In this document: in pieces, positions 33,771 through 42,859 of the stretch | Layout: each line of letters begins with the position of its first letter | Position numbering within the stretch: the stretch's first letter is position 1 | NCBI RefSeq assembly: GCF_014207955.1 | Contig: NZ_JACHLK010000002.1 | Span: 744,001 to 808,000, forward strand | DNA from: Acidovorax soli | GTDB lineage: Bacteria; Pseudomonadota; Gammaproteobacteria; Burkholderiales; Burkholderiaceae_C | Direction of reading: 5' to 3' | Length of the DNA stretch: 64,000 nt | Made by a program: the position numbers and the translations under genes | Notes under the pieces: generated by a model | What the model saw: the letters and a program-made list of their open reading frames with translations, nothing else | Database searches by the model: none | What the model was told of the DNA's origin: nothing

Positions 33771-34232
33771 ATGAAGTGGAACGACCTGGAACAGGAAGCA
33801 TGCTCGGTGGCCCGCACCGTCTCGGTGATCGGCGACCGCTGGACCCTGCTGGTGCTGCGCGACTGCTTTCTCGGCGTGCGCCGGTTCGATGAGTTCCAGC
33901 AGCGACTGGGCATCTCGCGCCCCATGCTGGCAGACCGCCTGGCCAAGCTGGTGGAGGCCGGCGTGCTGCGCAAGGCGGCCTACCAGGAATCTCCCGCCCG
34001 GTATGAATACCGCCTGACCCCCAAGGGCCTGGACCTGCACCCCGTCATCATGGCCATCGTGCACTGGGGCGACGTGCACATGGCCGGCAAGGCCGGCCGC
34101 CCCCTTCTGCACCGGCACACCGGCTGCGGCCACCTGTTCGACCCGGTCACCACCTGCTCGGAATGCCAGGCGGAATTGCGCGCCAGGGATGTGACGGTGG
34201 AGAGAGGGCCTGGGGCGTTTCCGATGGTGTGA
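33771..34232 (+). CDS. HxlR-family transcriptional regulator
   Basis: A 153-residue winged-helix regulator: CSVARTVSVIGDRWTLLVLRDCFLG, recognition region FQQRLGISRPMLADRLAKLVEAGVL and wing YEYRLTPKGLDL. The C-terminal extension (residues about 105-153) carries HTGCGH and CSEC, a possible zinc-binding site with four Cys/His. It is divergent from the SDR-isomerase pair, which it likely controls. TTGAACT occurs twice, at 33713-33719 and 33742-33748, as candidate binding sites. Confidence 0.88.
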   Translation: MKWNDLEQEACSVARTVSVIGDRWTLLVLRDCFLGVRRFDEFQQRLGISRPMLADRLAKLVEAGVLRKAAYQESPARYEYRLTPKGLDLHPVIMAIVHWGDVHMAGKAGRPLLHRHTGCGHLFDPVTTCSECQAELRARDVTVERGPGAFPMV

Positions 34233-34424
34233 GGGCTGGGGTCTTGGCGCGCCCGCGGTCGGCGAGAGGCGGGCCGTTCGGGATATCCATGCCCACACAA
34301 TCTCCTGCCGCCTGGCCCATCCCTGTAGCAAACAGTTGCTACGTGGGGAACGGCCAACACACTCCAAAGCCAGGCGGATGCGATAGCCTTTGCGCACCAC
34401 AAGAATGACCCCGGGAGGTTGAAG

Positions 34425-36093
34425 ATGCCTTTGCAGATAACCGGCGCACACGCCACCGTCAGCATGCTGAGCCGTTTGCTCTTGGAACAGCCGCTGTGGT
34501 ATGGGCCGCATTCGTATGGCTACCACGTGGCCGCGGTCGAAGCGAAGGGGCCCGAGGCGGTGGCACGGGAGTTCGGCAAGGGCTATGGCGATTCCCCCTG
34601 GTCCGAAGCCTATCTGTCGACCATGCTGCTGGAGAAGATGGGCCTGTTGCCCAACCCCGCCCTTGCAAAACGAACTGGCGAATTACCTGACCGCGGTGGG
34701 CAAGACCAATCTGGGCATCGTCGCGCTGCAGCTGGGGCAAATCCTTTCGGGCCTGGAGGGCGCCACGGGCGACCTGGCCATCTACGCGGCTGCGGCGGTG
34801 CGCTGGAACGACAAGATCGAGGCGGCGCACGCGTACTCCACCAACCCGGCCAACAGTGGCTATCTAACGTTCGACAGCCACTCCAGCGGCCCGGGGGTTA
34901 CGCTGGAGTTGACCAGCCGCGCCGACACGCTGGCAGGCACCCCATACGACGACGTCTTCCTGGCCATGACGCCCGGCCAGTTGGGCTCGACAGACGTCAT
35001 CCGGGCCGGCGGCCGGGGAGAGAAGGGCAACATCCTCAAGGCCACGCTGGCGGCCGGCGAGGTAGTAGCGCCCACCTTGTACCTCATGGACTATGTCTAC
35101 ATCACCGCGGGCACGGGGGCGCAGTTCGATGCCGAGAAGTCGTACGAGACCGGGATACTGTGGCTCGACGCGGCCCCGGGTGGTAACGTCACATTCACCG
35201 GCGTGGACAGCACAACGCTGGTAGGCATCCAGAACTCACTGGCCGGCACGGCGCTGACGGTGCTCTTCAAGCCCCCTTCCGACAGGAATGAGCCGGTCAA
35301 GCTCGCGCTGTTCGATGCGACCGGGACGGACGAGATCATCGTGCCCAATGCGATCACCCTGCGCATCGCCAGCATGCCCGGCAGCGTGGCCACCACCACG
35401 GTCAACAGCGCAAAGATCACCGCGGGCGCGGCCGAGGAGATCAGGCTCTACGGAGAACAGGCCCTCACCACCACCATCACCGGCGCCCATGTGGAAGTGA
35501 TCCATGCCGCCTATCTCCAGGCGCCGCTGGACCTCACGTTCGCCACCACGGGCGCCACGCCCATCGGCATCATCGGCGGCATTGCAGCAGACCGCATCAC
35601 CGTGAACGACGCATCCGGCGGGCGCGCGGCCATCGATGCGGGCGACGGGGCAGACACCGTCACCATCGGCGCCCGCAACGCCCACAGCATCACCCTGGGC
35701 GCGGGCGCCGACGTGCTCGCCCTCACCGGCCTGACCGGCCCCGGGTCGTGGGCCCTGGGCCTCGGCAGTTCTGCCCAATTGGCCCGCTCGACCATCGAGG
35801 TGACCGATTTCGCAAGCGGCATCGACCAGTTGCGCCTGGCCGCCGCCACGCCCACCGCCAAGGCCGCACCCAGCACTGCGCAACTGGCCAGCATCGCCGC
35901 CTCCGCCTCGCTGCTGGACGCCGCCACCCTGGCCGCCAACACGGCCGGCGCGATCAAGGCCATTGCCTTTCGCTACGGTGCCGACACCTACCTCCTGGTG
36001 AACGACGCCACAGCGGCGCTGGGCAGCCATGACAGCCTGGTCCGGCTGATCGGGGTGTCTGCGGTGGTGGATGGGGATTGGACGGCGGTGTAG
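34425..36093 (+). pseudogene. Frameshifted surface/RTX-like protein
   Basis: The gene starts at ATG 34425 (GGGAGGT upstream) and reads SMLSRLLLEQPLWYGPHSYG and on to KMGLLPNPAL; the continuation NELANYLTAVGKTNLGIV lies in the next frame. One extra base in CCCTTGC (34660-34666) explains it; removing a T restores PALQNELANYL. The rest is beta-rich, Thr/Ala-rich, with two RTX-like calcium motifs (AGDGADTVTIGA, LGAGADVLALTG) and an FASGIDQLRL end typical of large secreted surface proteins. Either a true frameshift mutation, phase variation or a sequencing error. Intact, it would be about 555 residues. Confidence 0.75.
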
Positions 36094-36217
36094 GGAGCGC
36101 TGCAACATGCAGACCGCATCCGTGCAGTACATCACGCTCCCCCGGGCTGCCGATCGTCCAGATGGCGCTTCTGGGCATAGCATGGCCGCAGTTGAAACAT
36201 TTGCAACAGGTGCCGGC

Positions 36218-36457
36218 ATGAACACCCCTTGGCCTCCCAACATCGAGCTTCAGGGTTCCATCTACATGGTGAGGCCCGTCACGCTGCGCAAACACGCGCC
36301 GGTACCCCACAGCATCTTCATCTTCGACGAAGACGGCGCCCCGGTGCTCACCGTGCACGGGCCCTGGGCCAGCTACCCCGAGGCGCTGGAGGTTGCCGAC
36401 GGCCAGCTGCGGCAGCATGTGTCCCCACCGCCTGTCGACGTGTTCGGCGGCCATTGA
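36218..36457 (+). CDS. Small hypothetical protein
   Basis: A 79-residue product with LQGSIYMVRPVTLRKHAPVPHSIFIF-like beta strands (positions about 10-36) followed by a helix (SYPEALEVADGQLRQHV). It has no signal peptide or membrane segment. ATG 36182 is an alternative start. No family was recognised. Confidence 0.5.
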   Translation: MNTPWPPNIELQGSIYMVRPVTLRKHAPVPHSIFIFDEDGAPVLTVHGPWASYPEALEVADGQLRQHVSPPPVDVFGGH

Positions 36458-36520
36458 TCCGGCACTGAATAAAAGAGGGCAAACTCGCCGCATCTACAGC
36501 ATCGATGCCTGGGAGTGGCG

Positions 36521-37693
36521 ATGGGTTACCGAGTTTCTTGGATCAGCGTGGCAGCCAAGGCCGGCGCGGAGGTTCTTGCCGAGCTGGGTTTGGTCGACAG
36601 TGCACAGCCTGTACAGCCGGGTACCGTGCCCATGGCGGGCGCACACCTGGCGAACGGCACCTACGTCATCGTGTTTGACGAGTTCTTTCATTCAGTGATC
36701 GATCCGATGCTGATGAAGGTGTTGTCACTGAACTGCATCGTCATCGGCTGCGCCGAGGACGAGAACACCAACGCCTCGATGGCTTTTCTTTGCCGCGATG
36801 GGGCAATGGTCTGGAGGGTCTCCCATGTACTTGCGGAGGGCGGCGATCACCTCCATATCGAAGGCGTTGCGCCCAAGGTGGTGAAGCCGTTGCTGCAATC
36901 TGCGCTTCAGGCGCGTTCGCAGCACGGTCACGATGCCGTCTTCGGCGTTCCTGCCGCCCTCGCTGAAGAAGTATGCGGTTTTCGGCACGGTGGCCGACCC
37001 GGCGAGCCGGCCCTCTCCTTCACCCGGCTCGACCGGAAATTCGCGGACATTGATGCCTCGCTGGGCGAGCTCGTGCGCGCTGGGGCGGAGGTGCTGCAGG
37101 CCGCAGGCTATGTACAGGAGGACGCCAGCCGCCCCGGTCTTTTCACCAAGACCACCGAGCATGACCGGATCAAGGTGTACCTGCGCCACTCGACGACGCC
37201 GGCAATAGGCGTCATGTACTTCGACGTGTGCGCCGAAGTGTGCAACCGGTATGTGGACGGACTGATGCACCAGGCCGTGCCGCAGCTGCACGCCACGCAG
37301 ACGGCGGTGCTGCGCTGGTCCGGCACCCTGGATGGGGACAGCGCGCTGACCACCCCCGCCGAAGTGGCCGCATGCCGATCACAAATCCAGAGCGCGTTCT
37401 CGCCATGGCTGGCCCGGCTGCACGACCTGGTGGCGCTGGATGCGCTGGTCAACGGCCCGCCGGCCCCTGGCAGCGCGGTGGGAGAGGCCAGGGAGTGCCA
37501 TTTTGATGGCGACACCGGCTACTCCCGGCTGATCCTGGCGTACCTTGCATCCAATCCGCGCTTCGAGGACATGGTGGCTCAAACCGAGCACGTCCTGTCG
37601 CGTGGCAAGCCTGACCCGAAAAGTGACCTGAACAAGGTCTGCAAGCACTTGAGAGCGTACGCCAAGCCCGTTTCACGGGCTACTGCACGCTGA
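36521..37693 (+). CDS. Hypothetical protein of two parts
   Basis: A 390-residue cytoplasmic protein. The N-terminal part starts GYRVSWISVAAKAGAEVLAELGLVD and contains a mixed alpha/beta stretch up to about residue 190 (VIVFDEFFHSVIDPM, then IVIGCAEDENTNASMAF). The C-terminal part contains RHSTTPAIGVMYFDVCAEVCNRYVDGLMH and a helical end. GGGAG lies upstream of the ATG (GTG at 36515 is also possible). The C-terminus is convergent with the MerR-type gene, 20 bases away. No family or catalytic motif recognised. Confidence 0.65.
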   Translation: MGYRVSWISVAAKAGAEVLAELGLVDSAQPVQPGTVPMAGAHLANGTYVIVFDEFFHSVIDPMLMKVLSLNCIVIGCAEDENTNASMAFLCRDGAMVWRVSHVLAEGGDHLHIEGVAPKVVKPLLQSALQARSQHGHDAVFGVPAALAEEVCGFRHGGRPGEPALSFTRLDRKFADIDASLGELVRAGAEVLQAAGYVQEDASRPGLFTKTTEHDRIKVYLRHSTTPAIGVMYFDVCAEVCNRYVDGLMHQAVPQLHATQTAVLRWSGTLDGDSALTTPAEVAACRSQIQSAFSPWLARLHDLVALDALVNGPPAPGSAVGEARECHFDGDTGYSRLILAYLASNPRFEDMVAQTEHVLSRGKPDPKSDLNKVCKHLRAYAKPVSRATAR

Positions 37694-37713
37694 TTCAGCC
37701 CCCCGCCGTCTCT

Positions 37714-38175
37714 TCACACATGCCGCTTGGCCGGCGCCGGCCCCGGCGGCGCCACAGGCTCGGCATCGGCGCGCTCGTGCAGTGCCTCGATCACATGGCA
37801 ATGCCCATCGGTGCCATCGCAGCGCCGGCGCAGGGCGATCAGGTCGCGCTCCAGGGTCTTCAATTCCTGCAGGCGGATGCGCACGTGGCTCAGGTGCTCG
37901 TCCAGCGTGTCGCAGGCCGTGTGGTCGGCGGCGGCGCTGTCGCGGTCCAGCGCCAGCAGGATGCGCACCTCGTCGAGCGACATGTCCATGGCCCGGCACA
38001 GGCGGATGAAGCGCAGCTGGTGGATGTCGGCATCGCTGTACAGGCGGTAGCTGCTTTCGCTGCGCGGGCCGGCTGCGAGCAGGGCTTCCTTTTCGTAGTA
38101 GCGGATGCTGGCGGTGGAGACCCCGGAGCGCTGGGCGGCCTCGCCGATGCGAAACCTGGCTGCGTCTGTTGGCAT
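37714..38175 (-). CDS. cadR: MerR-family Cd/Pb-responsive regulator (CadR/PbrR-like)
   Basis: A 153-residue MerR protein: RIGEAAQRSGVSTASIRYYEKEALL (HTH), YRLYSDADIHQLRFIRLCRAMDMSL (wing), then the dimer helix. The metal-sensing cysteines of the CadR/PbrR branch are visible: ACDTLDEHL (about 88-96), and RRRCDGTDGHCHVIEAL near 121-137. ATG 38175 is preferred to an upstream TTG. It is divergent from the cadmium-type ATPase and separated by 79 bases with a typical MerR operator. Confidence 0.9.
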   Translation of the reverse strand: MPTDAARFRIGEAAQRSGVSTASIRYYEKEALLAAGPRSESSYRLYSDADIHQLRFIRLCRAMDMSLDEVRILLALDRDSAAADHTACDTLDEHLSHVRIRLQELKTLERDLIALRRRCDGTDGHCHVIEALHERADAEPVAPPGPAPAKRHV

Positions 38176-38179
38176 GCGC

Positions 38180-38203
38180 TTGACCTTCAAGTGACTTCAA
38201 GGA
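38180..38203 (+). promoter_or_regulatory. MerR-type operator of the metal ATPase
   Basis: TTGACC -35 (38180-38185) overlaps the left arm of the dyad ACCTT-N11-AAGGA (38183-38203); a weak -10 follows about 20 bases later (CCAATC). The over-long spacer holding the dyad is the hallmark of MerR-activated promoters. An internal direct repeat CTTCAAG occurs twice. Confidence 0.75.
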
Positions 38204-38254
38204 TTCCAATCATGGCATGGCGGATCGCAACCCGCCCCCGCAAAGGAAAAGACC

Positions 38255-40444
38255 ATGACAACCGAGTCGAGCCGAAGCCCCCATCCGCAAGGCCCACCCG
38301 CGCCATCCACCCCCGTGGCGGTGGCCCTGCCCGTGCCCAAGGCGTCATCGGCTGCGCGCCGCGCGCCGCAGATCAATGTCTCCTGCTGCGCCCCCGGCAG
38401 CAGTTGCTCGGCCGATGCGCCATCTGCCAAGGCAGCGGCCACACCGCATGCACACGCACATGGTACCGAGGGCCACGACCAGCAGGACCACGATGGCCAT
38501 GGCCATGGCGCTGAAGACGGCCATGAAGGCCACGACCACAGCGCCTTGCCCGGCTGGGGCCGTATAGGAGCATCGCTGGCGGCGGCCTTGGCGGCCGAGC
38601 TGGCGCACCTGCTGGGGCCCGACACGCCCCTATGGCACTACGCCGGCATGGGGCTGGCGGCGGTGGCCATCCTGCTGGCAGGCCTGGGCATCTACAAGGC
38701 GGGCCTGAAATCGCTGCTGCGCGGGCAGTTGGGCATCAACACGCTGATGGCCGTGGCCGTCACCGGGGCCTTCGCCATCGGCCAGTGGCCCGAGGCGGCC
38801 ATGGTGATGGCCCTGTACGCCCTGGCCGAGCGCATCGAGGAAGGGGCGGTGGGCCGGGCGCGCAACGCCATCGGCGCTCTTTTGGCATTGAGCCCGGACC
38901 AGGCCGAGGTACAGCAGCCCGGCGGCCAGTGGCAGACCCTGCCCGCCGCCGAGGTGGCCGTGGGCGCCACGGTACGCGTGCGCCCGGGCGGCCGGGTGCC
39001 GCTGGACGGCACGGTGGCCACCGGGCGCAGCGCGGTGGACGAATCCAGCGTCACCGGCGAAAGCCTGGCCGTGGACAAGGTGCCCGGCGACAAGCTCTAC
39101 GCCGGCACGCTGAACGCCCAGGCCGAGCTGACCATGCAGGTGACCGCAGCGGCGGGCCACACCACGCTGGACCGCATCATCCGCGCGGTGGAAGAAGCCC
39201 AGGCCAGCCGCGCGCCCACGCAGCGCTTTGTGGACCGCTTTGCGGCCGTCTATACGCCTGCCGTGTTCGTGCTGGCCGTGGTGGTGGCCGTGGGTGCGCC
39301 GCTGGTGCTGGGCTGGGCCTGGCTCGATGCCATCTACCGCGCGCTGGTGCTGCTGGTGATCGCCTGCCCCTGCGCGCTGGTGATCTCCACGCCCGTCACC
39401 GTGGTCAGTGGGCTGGCCGCGGCGGCGCGGCGCGGCATTCTGGTCAAGGGCGGGGCTTGGCTGGAGCAGGCGCGCGGCCTGCGCGCCGTGGCCTTCGACA
39501 AGACCGGTACCATCACCGCGGGCAAACCCGTGCTGGTGGGCCAGGCGCAGTTGGGTGATGATGCCGCCACCGATGTGGCGCGTGCGCTGGCCGGCCGTTC
39601 GGACCACCCGGTATCGAAGGCCATCGCGGCCGGGCTGGGGGACGGCGCTGGCGCCGACCTGCCTGCAGTGGAGGACTTCACCGCCCTGGCCGGGCGCGGC
39701 GTGCAGGGCCGCATTGCCGGCACCACCTGGCAACTGGGCAACCGCCGCCTGATGCAGGAGCGCAACCTGTGGACCGACGCGGTCGAGGCCGCCGCCGCAG
39801 CGCATGAAGCGCAGGGCCGCAGCGTCACGCTGCTGGCCGACGCCGATGCCGTGCGCGCCCTGTTCGCTGTGGCCGACACCCTGCGCCCGCAGGCTGTGCA
39901 GGCCGTGGCCGACCTCAAGGCCCTGGGCGTGGTGCCCGTGATGCTGACCGGCGACCATGCCGCCGCTGCCCAGGCCGCCGCCAAAGAGGCCGGCATCGAC
40001 CAGGTGCAGGCCAGCCTGCTGCCCGAGCACAAGCTGGCCGCCATCGCCGCCCTGCAGCAACAGCACGGCATGACCGCGATGGCGGGCGACGGCATCAACG
40101 ATGCCCCTGCATTGGCCCGGGCCGACATCGGCTTTGCCATGGGCGCGGCCGGCACCGACGTGGCCATGGAAACGGCCGATGTGGTGATCATGAACGACGA
40201 CCTGCGCCGCGTGGCCGAGACGGTGCGCCTGTCGCGCCGCACCCACCGCGTGCTGGTGCAGAACATCACGCTGGCGCTGGGCATCAAGGCCGTGTTCTTC
40301 GGCCTGGCGCTGGCGGGCCAGGCCACCATGTGGATGGCGGTGTTCGCCGACATGGGCGCCAGCCTGCTGGTGGTGGCCAACGGCCTGCGCATGCTGCGCA
40401 CCGAAGGCAACCCTGTTCCATCCAACAATCAGGCAGACGCATGA
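38255..40444 (+). CDS. cadA: Cd/Zn/Pb-exporting P1B-type ATPase with His-rich N-terminus
   Basis: A 729-residue heavy-metal pump. Membrane CPC motif (Cys371-Pro-Cys373), phosphorylation site FDKTGTIT (Asp415), SDHPVSKAI (HP motif), GDGINDAPAL hinge and 6-8 helices. The usual N-terminal HMA domain is missing; instead there is SCCAPGSSC (Cys44, 45, 51) and a His/Asp-rich stretch (about 65-96). It exports Cd, Zn or Pb; cadA is used for the class, not a proven specificity. AAAGGA precedes the ATG. Its stop overlaps the next gene's start (ATGA). Confidence 0.93.
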   Translation: MTTESSRSPHPQGPPAPSTPVAVALPVPKASSAARRAPQINVSCCAPGSSCSADAPSAKAAATPHAHAHGTEGHDQQDHDGHGHGAEDGHEGHDHSALPGWGRIGASLAAALAAELAHLLGPDTPLWHYAGMGLAAVAILLAGLGIYKAGLKSLLRGQLGINTLMAVAVTGAFAIGQWPEAAMVMALYALAERIEEGAVGRARNAIGALLALSPDQAEVQQPGGQWQTLPAAEVAVGATVRVRPGGRVPLDGTVATGRSAVDESSVTGESLAVDKVPGDKLYAGTLNAQAELTMQVTAAAGHTTLDRIIRAVEEAQASRAPTQRFVDRFAAVYTPAVFVLAVVVAVGAPLVLGWAWLDAIYRALVLLVIACPCALVISTPVTVVSGLAAAARRGILVKGGAWLEQARGLRAVAFDKTGTITAGKPVLVGQAQLGDDAATDVARALAGRSDHPVSKAIAAGLGDGAGADLPAVEDFTALAGRGVQGRIAGTTWQLGNRRLMQERNLWTDAVEAAAAAHEAQGRSVTLLADADAVRALFAVADTLRPQAVQAVADLKALGVVPVMLTGDHAAAAQAAAKEAGIDQVQASLLPEHKLAAIAALQQQHGMTAMAGDGINDAPALARADIGFAMGAAGTDVAMETADVVIMNDDLRRVAETVRLSRRTHRVLVQNITLALGIKAVFFGLALAGQATMWMAVFADMGASLLVVANGLRMLRTEGNPVPSNNQADA

Positions 40445-41037
40445 ACCACCACCCCACCGACCCGCAAGCCGCCGTGGCCGCCGCCCTGGGCACCAGCGAG
40501 ATGGGCCCACCCGCCTCCACCCTGCCGCGCCCGCCCGGCAGCCTGCGCATCTGCCTGACCACCACCCTGCCCGCCCCGGCCGCATGGGTGGCCGCCCAGT
40601 TGCAGACCACGGCGCTGTTCCGTCACATCACAGCGCCGCTGCTGCGCTTTGGCACGGTGCAGGGCGCCTGGCCCGCGCATTGGCCGATGGGCGACACCGA
40701 GCTGCGCTTTGCCCTCTTCGGCCTGCTGCCCATGGGCCGGCAGACCGCGCGCATCAGCGTGCATGCGCCCGACATCCCGGGCGCCTGGCCGCTGCTGCGC
40801 GACAACGGCACGGGCCAGCTCATGCGCGTGTGGGACCACCGCATCACCGTGCACAGCCTGCCCGGCACGCCAGGCATGCCCGAGCGCACCTGCTACACCG
40901 ATGAGGTCTTTGTGCGGGCGCGCTACCTGCCCTGGCTGATGACACCGCTGAGCGCGGCCTTTGCCTGGGTGTTCTACCGCCACCGGCAGCGGCGCTGGGT
41001 GCAATGGGCACGCGAGCGCGCAGGGGCTGTGGCATGA
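40441..41037 (+). CDS. SRPBCC-like protein encoded with the metal ATPase
   Basis: A 198-residue protein with a helix-grip-like pattern: ICLTTTLPAPAAWVAAQLQTTALFRHI at about 35-61, GDTELRFALFGLLPMG and RITVHSLPGTPG as central strands, and a C-terminal helix YLPWLMTPLSAAFAWVFYRHRQRRW. This resembles ligand-binding SRPBCC proteins, although the call is by pattern only. It overlaps cadA and the DUF3703 gene with ATGA on both sides, indicating tight co-translation. Confidence 0.65.
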   Translation: MNHHPTDPQAAVAAALGTSEMGPPASTLPRPPGSLRICLTTTLPAPAAWVAAQLQTTALFRHITAPLLRFGTVQGAWPAHWPMGDTELRFALFGLLPMGRQTARISVHAPDIPGAWPLLRDNGTGQLMRVWDHRITVHSLPGTPGMPERTCYTDEVFVRARYLPWLMTPLSAAFAWVFYRHRQRRWVQWARERAGAVA

Positions 41038-41441
41038 GCGCCCTGCTGCCCGCCCCACCCGCACCCATGCTGCAGCCCCAGGCGTTCGCGCACCTGCTGG
41101 CGCGCTTCGAGGCCAGCGCCGGCGAGCCACCGGCCGCGCGCTGGCCCTGGCTGGAGGCCGCCCACGTGCTGGGCCAGACCACGCTGGGCCTGCACTGGCG
41201 CTCGCACACCGCCATGCTGCGCTACGCGCTGCAACTGCGCGACGGGCGCGAAGTGGCAGGCCAACTGCTGCGCCTGGCCCTGGTACCGCTTGGGCATTTG
41301 CTGCAGCGCCTGCCCATCGGCAACATCGGGCGCGCGCATGTGCCGGCGCTGCGGCCCATGGTGCCGCATGCGGACATCACCGCGCGCATCCACGCGGCCC
41401 TGCGGGCCGTGGACACCAGCGCCGCCGCCCGCCCCGGTTGA
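41034..41441 (+). CDS. DUF3703 family protein
   Basis: A 135-residue protein with the DUF3703 pattern: WPWLEAAHVLGQTTLGLHWRSH, MLRYALQLRDGREVAGQLLR and RLPIGNIGRAHVPALRPM. The family is uncharacterised and is often found near heavy-metal resistance genes. Here it is the third gene of the cadA operon (ATGA overlap with the SRPBCC-like gene). It has conserved His residues but no Cys, and no signal peptide. Confidence 0.85.
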   Translation: MSALLPAPPAPMLQPQAFAHLLARFEASAGEPPAARWPWLEAAHVLGQTTLGLHWRSHTAMLRYALQLRDGREVAGQLLRLALVPLGHLLQRLPIGNIGRAHVPALRPMVPHADITARIHAALRAVDTSAAARPG

Positions 41442-41559
41442 GGCACAGCGCAGCCCTGCCCGACGCGCGGATGGGCCGCTCTCCGACAGCCAGGCGCCCG
41501 CGGTGGGCCCATTCTTGGGGTGCCGCATGTTTGGCGGTGCCAACCAAGGAGAGCGAACC

Positions 41560-41745
41560 ATGAACAAGGACCAAATCGCAGGACGTGCGACTGACATCAA
41601 GGGCCAGGTGAAGGAAGCCGCGGGCAAGCTCGTGGACAGCCCCAAGCTGCAGGGCGAGGGCCTGGCCGACCAGGCGGTGGGCAAGACCCAGGCCAAGGTG
41701 GGCGATGCCAAGGAGGCCGTGAAGAAGGCCATCGACAAGATCTGA
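41560..41745 (+). CDS. CsbD family stress protein
   Basis: A 61-residue, highly charged protein, MNKDQIAGRATDIKGQVKEA followed by LVDSPKLQGEGLADQAVGK, a complete CsbD domain. CsbD proteins are small, disordered or helical, abundant under general stress; their function is not known. AAGGAGAG precedes the ATG and a clear terminator follows the stop. Confidence 0.93.
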   Translation: MNKDQIAGRATDIKGQVKEAAGKLVDSPKLQGEGLADQAVGKTQAKVGDAKEAVKKAIDKI

Positions 41746-41767
41746 GGGCCGCTACGCGGCACCCAGC

Positions 41768-41796
41768 AAGCGGCCCGCAGGCCGCTTTCGTTTTTG
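41768..41796. terminator. Rho-independent terminator after csbD-like gene
   Basis: Stem AAGCGGCC (41768-41775), loop CGCA, GGCCGCTT (41780-41787), then TCGTTTTT. It lies between the csbD-like gene and the convergent LysR gene. Confidence 0.85.
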
Positions 41797-41801
41797 CGCG
41801 A

Positions 41802-42749
41802 TCACCTTGCACCGCCCGAGGGGCCATCGTCGTAACGCGTGAACACATCCGCCGCCCAATCTGAGAACGCGCGGATCTTTGCGCTCAGTTGCCTGCTGCT
41901 GGGGTAGACGAGACGGATGGTGTGGGCGGGGCGGGACCAATCGGTCAACACCTCCTTGAGTGTTCCATCGGACAAATACTTGGCTGCGGCGAAGCGAAAG
42001 GTCTGGCCGATGCCCAGCCCATGCACCAGCACGTTGAGATGGGCCGTGCTTTCGTTGACGGAGGCGGCCTCGCCGGCCTTGACGAGCAGCCGTTCGCCAC
42101 CCCGGTGGAATTCCAGGGGAAAGGCGCGACCGCTCAGGGACGAGAAATAGCCCGCCAGTGTATGCACCGGGCGCCCATTCACTGGGTGCAGGGCCAGCAG
42201 GTCATCGGGATGCCGGGGCTCTCCGTGCGCCGCCAGGTATTCCTTCGAGGCGCATGTCACCCAGGCCAGATCGGCCAGGCGCCGCGCCACCAGGGTGGAG
42301 TCGGGCAGGTCTCCGCCGCGGACCACGCAGTCCACACCCTCGCTGATCATGTCCGCCGGGCGGTCGCTCACGCCCAGTTCCAGCTGCAGGCCCGGATACC
42401 GCGCCCGGAACTGCGCCAGCGCAGGAATCAAGATGCGGTTGGCCAGCACGGAGCCCACGTCCACCCGCAAGCGCCCCCGCAGTTGGGAACTTGCGCCCCT
42501 GGCCAACTGGTCCATGTCCTCCAGCTCGGCAATGAGCCTCTTGGCGCGCTCGTAATAGGCCACGCCATCGGCCGTCATGCTGACCCTCCGGGTCGTGCGC
42601 TGCAGCAGCCGGGTACCGAGGTGCTGCTCCAGATCCTGCACGAGCTTGGTCACGCTGGGACGGGGAATGTTCATCGAATCGGCGGCGCGCGAGAAGCCGC
42701 CGTTTTCGGCGATCCGCACGAATACCTTCAAGGCAAGCAGCTGGTCCAT
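41802..42749 (-). CDS. LysR-family regulator
   Basis: A 315-residue LysR protein: N-terminal HTH (LKVFVRIAENGGFSRAADSMNIPRPSVTKLVQDLE, about 7-41; typical of the CrgA/PecT branch with TRRVSMTADG), followed by a two-lobe effector domain (GRLRVDVGSVLANRILIPAL onwards). It is divergent from the SDR-SnoaL pair, 110 bases away, and likely controls it. Confidence 0.93.
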   Translation of the reverse strand: MDQLLALKVFVRIAENGGFSRAADSMNIPRPSVTKLVQDLEQHLGTRLLQRTTRRVSMTADGVAYYERAKRLIAELEDMDQLARGASSQLRGRLRVDVGSVLANRILIPALAQFRARYPGLQLELGVSDRPADMISEGVDCVVRGGDLPDSTLVARRLADLAWVTCASKEYLAAHGEPRHPDDLLALHPVNGRPVHTLAGYFSSLSGRAFPLEFHRGGERLLVKAGEAASVNESTAHLNVLVHGLGIGQTFRFAAAKYLSDGTLKEVLTDWSRPAHTIRLVYPSSRQLSAKIRAFSDWAADVFTRYDDGPSGGAR

Positions 42750-42759
42750 GGCTTCGATT

Positions 42760-42775
42760 ATTCACCACCATGAAT
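42760..42775. promoter_or_regulatory. Candidate LysR site in the divergent gap
   Basis: ATTC-N8-GAAT dyad 10 bases from the lysR start in an AT-rich region (42755-42830). The similar words ATTCACCA and TTTCACCA recur 28 bases apart. No firm -35/-10 was assigned. Confidence 0.35.
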
Positions 42776-42859
42776 TGTATTGAATAGATTTCACCATTTA
42801 TTCCATTAAACGAACTATTTACGCTTGAGGCTTCTACCAACCCATCACGGAGAAATCTC

